The notes under the pieces are model-generated. The model was not told the DNA's origin and searched no databases. It worked only from the letters and a program-made list of their open reading frames with translations. DNA of 64,000 bases from Haemophilus paraphrohaemolyticus (lineage in GTDB: Bacteria; Pseudomonadota; Gammaproteobacteria; Enterobacterales; Pasteurellaceae): NCBI RefSeq assembly GCF_002015045.1, contig NZ_MUXX01000003.1, positions 62,001 through 126,000 on the forward strand. Direction: 5' to 3'. Positions 58,250 to 64,000 of the stretch are shown one piece after another (the first letter of the stretch is position 1; each line of letters starts with the position of its first letter). A program made the position numbers and the translations under genes.

Positions 58250-59533
58250 ATGAGTGATAATACAAATGAGCTAGATACCATCGTTGGGTTAGATATTGGC
58301 ACTTCTAAGACAGTTGCTGTCATCGGTGAGATGCTACCTGATGGTGTAATTAAAGTGCTAGGCACAGGTGTTGCCCCTTCAAAAGGGGTTGATCGCGGAG
58401 GCATCATTGATTTAGATGCCGTTGTGCGTTCTATTCGCAATGCAATTGAAGAGGCGGAATCGGTTTCAAACCTTGAATTTTTTAAGGTTATGTTGGCTAT
58501 TTCTGGCTCACATATTACGGGCTTAAATGAAATGGGTCAGGTGCCATTAGTTGATCTTGTCCGTAAAGAAGATGTTGAAGATGCTACGCGTAATGCGAGA
58601 TCAGTACGTTTACCTGATGGTTTGGAAATGTTGCATGTTATTCCACAAGAATTTAAGGTTGATCGCTTACCGGCAACGAAAAATCCTGTCGGTTTATCGG
58701 GCAATCGTTTAACTGCCCATGTGCATTTAATTGCGGCTCATCAAGATTGGAAACGTAATTTAGTTAATGCCGTAGAGTATGATAAAAAATCAGAAGTGGC
58801 GAGCGTCGTCTTTTCTGGATTAGCTTCCGCTTGTTCGGTTTTAACTGAAGATGATAAAGAACTCGGGGTTTGCTTAATTGACATCGGTGCAGGTACGATG
58901 GATGTGATGGTTTATACCGATGGTGCATTACGTTTTAGTAAGGTTTATCCATTTGGTGGCAATGATATTACCGATTTTATTGCTCGTACTTTTACTATGA
59001 CCCGCAAAGAAGCCGAAAATATTAAAATTAATTACGGCAGTGCGGTTTCACCACCACCAAATAATCCAGATAAGAAATTCTCAATTTCGGGCTTATCTGG
59101 AAGTGCACCTCGTATTTATACAAGAGCTCACGTTGCGGAGGTAACCGCACAATGCTATAGCGATTTATTTAAAGTAGTTAATGCTGATTTAATGCAATTA
59201 CACCAAGAATTATATCAACAAGGTATAAAACAAGAATTAATTGCAGGTTTTGTATTAACTGGTGGTGGTTCGCAAATGGAAGATATTGTAAAATGTGCAA
59301 AAAATATCTTTGAAGCACATGTAAGGGTAGGAAATCCGCTCAATATTGCAGGTTTAACAGATTATGTAAATAAGCCTCAATATGCGACAGTATTAGGACT
59401 TTTGCAGTATAATTTTCATTATCCAATACAAAAAAATTCAACCTTGATAAATAACCAAAGTGTGTCAGATATAATTGAAGACGTGAAGAAAAAATCACGT
59501 AAAATTTTACATTGGGTTAAATCAAATTTTTAA
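58250..59533 (+). CDS. ftsA: Cell division protein FtsA
   Basis: Actin-like ATPase that tethers FtsZ to the membrane and recruits later division proteins. The 427-residue protein has VGLDIGTSKTVAVIGEMLPD (phosphate 1), CLIDIGAGTMDVMVYTDGAL (phosphate 2), FVLTGGGSQMEDIVKCAKNI (adenosine motif), and a C-terminal amphipathic helix region KKKSRKILHWVKSNF for membrane binding. Position between ftsQ and ftsZ is canonical. Confidence 0.97.
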   Translation: MSDNTNELDTIVGLDIGTSKTVAVIGEMLPDGVIKVLGTGVAPSKGVDRGGIIDLDAVVRSIRNAIEEAESVSNLEFFKVMLAISGSHITGLNEMGQVPLVDLVRKEDVEDATRNARSVRLPDGLEMLHVIPQEFKVDRLPATKNPVGLSGNRLTAHVHLIAAHQDWKRNLVNAVEYDKKSEVASVVFSGLASACSVLTEDDKELGVCLIDIGAGTMDVMVYTDGALRFSKVYPFGGNDITDFIARTFTMTRKEAENIKINYGSAVSPPPNNPDKKFSISGLSGSAPRIYTRAHVAEVTAQCYSDLFKVVNADLMQLHQELYQQGIKQELIAGFVLTGGGSQMEDIVKCAKNIFEAHVRVGNPLNIAGLTDYVNKPQYATVLGLLQYNFHYPIQKNSTLINNQSVSDIIEDVKKKSRKILHWVKSNF

Positions 59534-59581
59534 ATTAAAATTAAATAAGTTAATATGATGCTTATTTTTAGGGAGTAAAGC

Positions 59582-60811
59582 ATGTTTGAACCAGTTTATG
59601 AAATGACGCCTGATGCGATTATTAAAGTCGTTGGTGTTGGTGGCGGTGGCGGTAACGCTTTAAATCATATGGTAAGAAGCTGTCAAGAAGATGATATCGG
59701 CAGCGTTGAGTTTTTTTCAGTGAATACAGATGCACAAGTATTACGCTCAAGTTCTGTTCGCAACACTGTTCAAATTGGTGCAAGCATTACCCACGGTTTA
59801 GGTGCAGGTGCGGATCCAAATATTGGTTATCAATCTGCTGAAGAAGACCGTGAAGCACTCGGTAATATGATCAACGGTGCAGATATGGTGTTTATCGCAG
59901 CGGGTATGGGTGGCGGTACTGGCACAGGTGCAGCACCTGTTATTGCTGAAATTGCAAAAAGCCAAGAAGCATTAACTGTTGCAATCGTGACCAAACCATT
60001 CAATTTTGAAGGTAAAAAACGTGCTCATTTTGCGGAACAAGGGATTAAAGAGCTATCTAAGAATGTAGACTCTCTCATTATTATCCAAAATGAAAAATTA
60101 CTAAAAGTACTTCCTAAAAATATTAAATTTAAAGAAGCTTATGCTTATGCTGATGATGTTTTACGCAATGCCGTATTAGGCATCACAGATATGATTACCA
60201 AAGAAGGTTTGGTAAACGTTGACTTTGCAGACGTAAAAAAAGTTATGTCTGAGATGGGACGTGCAATGATGGGAACAGGCGTTGCAGAGGGAGACGGTCG
60301 TGCAGAACGTGCGGCAATGGATGCAGTTGCAAGCCCATTATTGGAAGATGTAGATTTATCTGGTGCAAAAGGTGTGTTAATTAACATCTCTGCAGGTGAT
60401 GATTTAGAATTGAACGAGGTAGATGCCGTTGTAAAATATGTGACAGAAGCCGCAGATCCAGACGCAACTATCATCTTCGGTACGACATTCTACCCTGACA
60501 TGGAAGGTCAAATCCGCGTAACATTAGTTGCAACAGGTTTAGGCCAAGCAGAAGAGTTAGCAATGCCACGTACAGGTATGTTACAACAGCCACAAATGCC
60601 AGTTGAACAAGCGCAACCCGTACAAAAACCTGTAGGTTATGGTACTCAACAGCCTATTCAGCAAAACCCGAATTATGCTCATCAGCCACATCCAACTGGC
60701 TTTAACCAAGCACCACAAAATGCTGGAACAACGCAACAGCCAAGAACGATTGATCCAAACCAAATGTTCTCACCAAGTGCTATTCCAGGATTTATGCGAA
60801 ACGGTCACTAA
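59582..60811 (+). CDS. ftsZ: Cell division protein FtsZ
   Basis: Tubulin-like GTPase that builds the division ring. The 409-residue protein has [20 protein letters not shown], the GTP signature [20 protein letters not shown] (tubulin motif at about 110-116), [20 protein letters not shown], a Gln/Pro-rich linker of about 75 residues, and a C-terminal conserved peptide ending IPGFMRNGH that binds FtsA and ZipA. AGGGAGTAAAGC supplies a strong ribosome site. An uptake word (ACCGCTTGC) follows the stop. Confidence 0.98.
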   Translation: MFEPVYEMTPDAIIKVVGVGGGGGNALNHMVRSCQEDDIGSVEFFSVNTDAQVLRSSSVRNTVQIGASITHGLGAGADPNIGYQSAEEDREALGNMINGADMVFIAAGMGGGTGTGAAPVIAEIAKSQEALTVAIVTKPFNFEGKKRAHFAEQGIKELSKNVDSLIIIQNEKLLKVLPKNIKFKEAYAYADDVLRNAVLGITDMITKEGLVNVDFADVKKVMSEMGRAMMGTGVAEGDGRAERAAMDAVASPLLEDVDLSGAKGVLINISAGDDLELNEVDAVVKYVTEAADPDATIIFGTTFYPDMEGQIRVTLVATGLGQAEELAMPRTGMLQQPQMPVEQAQPVQKPVGYGTQQPIQQNPNYAHQPHPTGFNQAPQNAGTTQQPRTIDPNQMFSPSAIPGFMRNGH

Positions 60812-60837
60812 TTTTGACCGCTTGCGAGGAATAAAAA

Positions 60838-61758
60838 ATGATTAAACAAAGAACCCTAAAACAAGCAACCAAAGTTACTGGCATTGGTTTGCACAGTGGC
60901 AAAAAAGTAACGCTCACTTTGCGTCCTGCACCTGCCAATACGGGGATTATTTATGCTCGAACCGATTTAGAACCTGCAGTTTACTTCCCTGCAAGTGCGG
61001 AATCGATTCGTGATACACAACTTTGTACTTGTATGATCAACGATGACGGTGTGCGTATTTCAACCGTTGAACACTTAAATGCAGCGATGGCAGCATTAGG
61101 TTTAGATAATCTTATCGTTGAAGTCGATGCCCCAGAAATTCCAATTATGGATGGTAGTTCAAGTCCGTTTATCTATCTTTTCTTAGATGCAGGTATCGAA
61201 GAGCAAAATGCCCCGAAAAAATTCATCCGTATTAAAGAAACCGTACGTGTGGAAGAGGGCGATAAATGGGCAGAAATCAGACCTTATGCAAATGGTTTAA
61301 AATTAGATTTCACCATTGATTTTAATCACCCGATGATTAGCAAAGATGTACGCCATTTTGCGATGGATCTTTCAGCAGAAAACTTCATTCAGCAAATTAG
61401 CCGTGCAAGAACCTTTACTTTTATGAAAGATGTGGAATATCTCCAATCGATTGGTTTAGCACTAGGCGGCAGCTTAGATAATGCGATCGTGTTAGATGAC
61501 TACCGCATTCTGAATGAAGATGGTTTACGCTATAAAGATGAGTTAGTGAAACACAAAATGCTTGATTCTATTGGCGATCTCTTTATGTGTGGTTACAACA
61601 TCTTAGGTGATTTCAGAGCCTATAAATCAGGTCACGGCGTGAACAATAAATTACTCCGTGCGGTGCTCGCGAATGAAAATGCGTGGGAGTTTGTCACTTT
61701 CGAAGACAAAGAAGCCGTGCCGCAGGGTTATCGCTTAAAAGAGCTTGTTTTTATTTAG
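60838..61758 (+). CDS. lpxC: UDP-3-O-acyl-N-acetylglucosamine deacetylase
   Basis: Committed zinc-dependent step of lipid A synthesis. The 306-residue protein begins [20 protein letters not shown]; zinc ligands sit in [17 protein letters not shown] and [15 protein letters not shown], and the catalytic His in [13 protein letters not shown]. It ends the cell-wall cluster (26 bases after ftsZ) as in E. coli. A GTAGGGTGTG repeat follows immediately. Shows the organism makes lipid A by the usual route. Confidence 0.97.
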   Translation: MIKQRTLKQATKVTGIGLHSGKKVTLTLRPAPANTGIIYARTDLEPAVYFPASAESIRDTQLCTCMINDDGVRISTVEHLNAAMAALGLDNLIVEVDAPEIPIMDGSSSPFIYLFLDAGIEEQNAPKKFIRIKETVRVEEGDKWAEIRPYANGLKLDFTIDFNHPMISKDVRHFAMDLSAENFIQQISRARTFTFMKDVEYLQSIGLALGGSLDNAIVLDDYRILNEDGLRYKDELVKHKMLDSIGDLFMCGYNILGDFRAYKSGHGVNNKLLRAVLANENAWEFVTFEDKEAVPQGYRLKELVFI

Positions 61759-61762
61759 TATA

Positions 61763-61838
61763 GTAGGGTGTGTGGATTGAAAAATCCACGCACGCTTTTC
61801 TATATTGATGTGCGTGAAATGAATTTCACATACCCTAC
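61763..61838. repeat. Palindromic element with GTAGGGTGTG ends, copy 3
   Basis: Begins GTAGGGTGTGTGGATTGAAA and ends TTTCACATACCCTAC, 76 bases, with internal dyad GTGGATT-GAAA-AATCCAC then GCACG...CGTGA. It follows lpxC by four bases and could act as a terminator for the cluster. Confidence 0.65.
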
Positions 61839-61927
61839 AAGCGATCGAATTTATAGAACAATTTGCAAATATCATACAAACCGCTACAATGCGGTTAATT
61901 TTTTATATAAACAAAGGATCATTTTTA

Positions 61928-62524
61928 ATGAAAATTACTAAAAACGTAGTACCAAGCATTGCTTATCAAGTACGTACTCAAGATGGCGTATTAGTGGACG
62001 AAGCACCAGCGAACCAACCTTTAGAATACTTACATGGTCACAATAACCTTGTTGAAGGTTTAGAAAAAGCATTAGAGGGTAAAGCAGTTGGCGATACTTT
62101 TGAAGTGCGTGTAAGCCCAGAAGAAGGCTACGGCGAATACAACGAAAATATGGTGCAACGTGTACCAAAAGATGTATTTATGGGCGTAGATGAGTTAGAA
62201 GTAGGTATGCGTTTTATCGCCGATACGGACTTAGGTCCATTACCTGTTGTGATCACGGAAGTAGATGGTGATGAAGTGGTGGTTGATGGTAACCATATGC
62301 TTGCAGGTCAAGAATTACTCTTCTCTGTAGAAGTGGTTGGCACACGTGAAGCAACTTTGGAAGAGATCGCACACGGCCACATTCACTCTGGTCACGAACA
62401 TGGTTGCGGCTGTGGTGGTCATGACAGCGATGAAGAAGAAGGTCACGGCTGCTGTGGCGGTGGTCATCACCATCATCACGATCACGGACACAGTCATGGC
62501 AGCTGTGGTTGCGGTGGACACTAA
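61928..62524 (+). CDS. slyD: Peptidyl-prolyl isomerase and metal chaperone SlyD
   Basis: FKBP-type prolyl isomerase with chaperone insert, and nickel binding that serves hydrogenase assembly in E. coli. The 198-residue protein has IAYQVRTQDGVLVDEAPANQ, PLEYLHGHNNLVEGLEKALE, the insert-in-flap region PEEGYGEYNENMVQRVPKDV, and a C-terminal His/Cys-rich tail of about 45 residues (GHEHGCGCGGHD, HGCCGGGHHHHHDHGHSHGS). The tail is rich enough to bind several metal ions. The longer frame start at 61889 was rejected; AAAGGATC precedes the ATG chosen. Confidence 0.96.
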   Translation: MKITKNVVPSIAYQVRTQDGVLVDEAPANQPLEYLHGHNNLVEGLEKALEGKAVGDTFEVRVSPEEGYGEYNENMVQRVPKDVFMGVDELEVGMRFIADTDLGPLPVVITEVDGDEVVVDGNHMLAGQELLFSVEVVGTREATLEEIAHGHIHSGHEHGCGCGGHDSDEEEGHGCCGGGHHHHHDHGHSHGSCGCGGH

Positions 62525-62540
62525 TTAACTAATTGCAATG

Positions 62541-62564
62541 GGGCGTGCTAAACACGCCCTTTTC
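62541..62564 (+). terminator. Rho-independent terminator after slyD
   Basis: GGGCGTG-CTAAA-CACGCCC followed by TTTTC, 16 bases after the slyD stop. Confidence 0.85.
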
Positions 62565-62618
62565 GACTATCTAACCCTTTCAATCCCTGCCTTTGGGAAG
62601 ATCATTAAAACCAATCAT

Positions 62619-64000
62619 ATGACACAACAAATCCTATCGAATACGGACTATCTCCGCACTATTCTTAGTTCCAATATTTATGATCTCGCTCAAGTCACGC
62701 CATTGCAAAAGATGGATAAGCTCTCTTCACGCTTGAAAAATAATATTTTCATCAAACGTGAAGATCGCCAGCCAGTGCATAGCTTTAAGCTACGCGGAGC
62801 ATTTGCGATGATTTCTAATCTTTCTAAAGCTCAAAAAGAAGCGGGTGTGATTGCGGCTTCTGCGGGTAACCACGCTCAAGGTGTCGCGCTTTCAGCAAAA
62901 CATTTAAGCTTACGTGCGTTAATCGTGATGCCTCAAAACACGCCAAGTATTAAAGTGGATGCTGTGCGTGGTTTTGGCGGCGAAGTGCTACTTTATGGTG
63001 CGAACTTTGACGAAGCCAAAGCCAAAGCACTTGAGCTTTCAAAAGAGTTGAATATGACCTTTATTCACCCATTTGATGACCCTGCTGTGATTGCAGGACA
63101 AGGCACGATCGCGATGGAGCTCATTCAACAACGTTCCGATCTGAACCGCATTTTTGTGCCTGTTGGCGGTGGTGGTTTGATCGCAGGGATCGCAGTCCTT
63201 GTGAAACAACTTCTGCCTGAAATTCAAGTGATCGGCGTGGAGTCCAAAGACTCCGCTTGTTTATATCACGCATTAAAAGCGGGTCAGCCTGTCGATTTAG
63301 ATCACGTAGGTTTATTCGCTGACGGTATTGCGGTAAAACGTATCGGCGATGAAACTTTCCGTATTTGTAAACAATATGTTGATGATGTAGTTTTAGTCGA
63401 TAACGATGAAATCTGTGCGGCATTGAAAGATATTTTTGAGAATGTGCGTGCGGTGGCGGAGCCTTCGGGCGCAACCTCGCTTGCAGGCTTGAAAAAATAT
63501 GTGAAAAAGCACGGCATCGAAGGAGAAAATCTCGCTTGCGTGCTCTCAGGTGCAAACCTTAATTTCCATACCTTGCGTTTTGTGTCTGAGCGTTGCGAAA
63601 TTGGCGAAAAACGTGAAGCTTTATTAGCGGTAACTATTCCAGAGCAAAAAGGCAGCTTCTTAAAATTCTGCCAAATTCTGGGTAGCCGTGCGGTGACAGA
63701 ATTTAACTACCGCCACGCAGATGATGCCAATGCGTGTATTTTTGTAGGCGTACGCATTTCTGGTAGCCAAGAAAAAGCAGAAATTCTCGAAGAACTTCGC
63801 CAAAATGGTTACGATGTGAGCGATTTATCAGATGATGACATCGCAAAAACCCACGTGCGTTATATGATTGGTGGTAGACCAGCTAGCATTCAAAACGAAA
63901 AACTCTACCGCTTTGACTTTCCAGAACAGAAAGGGGCATTACTTAAATTCTTACAAGCCTTAACCGATTGGGATATTTCGTTGTTCCACTACCGTGCACA
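62619..64000 (+). CDS. ilvA: Threonine dehydratase, biosynthetic (3' end outside the window)
   Basis: PLP enzyme that deaminates threonine to 2-oxobutyrate, first step of isoleucine synthesis. About 460 codons are in the window, open to the right edge, of a protein usually near 510. The PLP lysine is K57 in SFKLRGA; ASAGNHAQGVALSA, VPVGGGGLIAGIAVLVKQLL, VAEPSGATSLAGLKKY and VLSGANLNFHTLRFVSERCE follow. Two C-terminal ACT-like regulatory domains begin near residue 330 (LLAVTIPEQKGSFLKFCQIL; YRFDFPEQKGALLKFLQAL), the second cut off. These domains are absent from the catabolic form TdcB, so this is the isoleucine-inhibited enzyme. No leader peptide is visible upstream. Confidence 0.96.
   Translation, partial: MTQQILSNTDYLRTILSSNIYDLAQVTPLQKMDKLSSRLKNNIFIKREDRQPVHSFKLRGAFAMISNLSKAQKEAGVIAASAGNHAQGVALSAKHLSLRALIVMPQNTPSIKVDAVRGFGGEVLLYGANFDEAKAKALELSKELNMTFIHPFDDPAVIAGQGTIAMELIQQRSDLNRIFVPVGGGGLIAGIAVLVKQLLPEIQVIGVESKDSACLYHALKAGQPVDLDHVGLFADGIAVKRIGDETFRICKQYVDDVVLVDNDEICAALKDIFENVRAVAEPSGATSLAGLKKYVKKHGIEGENLACVLSGANLNFHTLRFVSERCEIGEKREALLAVTIPEQKGSFLKFCQILGSRAVTEFNYRHADDANACIFVGVRISGSQEKAEILEELRQNGYDVSDLSDDDIAKTHVRYMIGGRPASIQNEKLYRFDFPEQKGALLKFLQALTDWDISLFHYRA

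Noticed and set aside
62370..62520. Repetitive GGTCAC/CATCAC stretch in slyD as a DNA repeat element
   Set aside because: It is the coding sequence of SlyD's metal-binding tail; no repeat unit is conserved at the base level.
62564..62618. Attenuator or leader peptide before ilvA
   Set aside because: Only about 55 bases separate the slyD terminator and ilvA, with no Ile/Val/Leu codon run.
63121..63555. Minus-strand open frame of about 145 codons inside ilvA
   Set aside because: Antisense to a strongly conserved enzyme, basic low-complexity translation, no ribosome site; a shadow frame.

Overview
The window is chromosomal DNA from a member of the Pasteurellaceae. Gene content and order (rpmF-plsX-fabH, lpoA-yraN-diaA-dolP, a hybrid peroxiredoxin-glutaredoxin divergent from oxyR, and the mur/fts cluster) are typical of the family. 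The DNA-uptake word scattered through the sequence is ACAAGCGGT, the variant used by the Actinobacillus pleuropneumoniae/Mannheimia/Bibersteinia/Glaesserella side of the family. The Haemophilus influenzae word AAGTGCGGT was seen only twice. Genus cannot be fixed from the sequence alone.

Layout. 1-5.1 kb is the end of an O-antigen or polysaccharide locus: a sugar-phosphate transferase cut by the window edge, the four dTDP-L-rhamnose genes rfbBADC, and a decayed O-antigen ligase on the opposite strand. 5.1-10.2 kb is a minus-strand housekeeping block: yggU, yggT, yggL, trmB, fabH, plsX, rpmF, yceD. 10.2-18.8 kb is an accessory island: an XRE-type regulator divergent from terC, a small secreted four-cysteine protein, three von Willebrand A (vWA) proteins, a PP2C phosphatase, a protein kinase, terD and terA. 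19-43 kb is ordinary core genome: ypjD, corB, a CstA carrier with a near-perfect CRP site, dolP-diaA-yraN-lpoA, rsmI, mpl, Prx-Grx/oxyR/fabR, rsmC, holD, znuA, yciO, rluB, a nitroreductase, a DUF3298-like lipoprotein, rne and rnr. 43.6-61.8 kb is the division and cell-wall cluster from rsmH to lpxC, without mraZ. slyD and the start of ilvA close the window.

How it fits together. The cell-wall cluster encodes the path from UDP-MurNAc to lipid II (murC, murD, murE, murF, mraY, murG, ddl) with the divisome proteins FtsL, FtsI, FtsW, FtsQ, FtsA and FtsZ. mpl (recycling) and lpoA (PBP1A activator) elsewhere in the window feed the same process. The most unusual unit is the ter island. It combines TerC/TerD/TerA tellurite-resistance-type proteins with a vWA/phosphatase/kinase signalling module like E. 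coli yegL-yegK-yegI, plus an extra secreted cysteine protein and a likely autoregulated divergent promoter. It is the best candidate for a poorly described system here.

Small palindromic repeats (GTAGGGTGTG-ended elements, a CCCCTCTTT-type inverted repeat, and uptake-sequence dyads) lie between many genes, including inside the cell-wall cluster. No tRNA, rRNA, CRISPR array, insertion sequence or prophage was seen.
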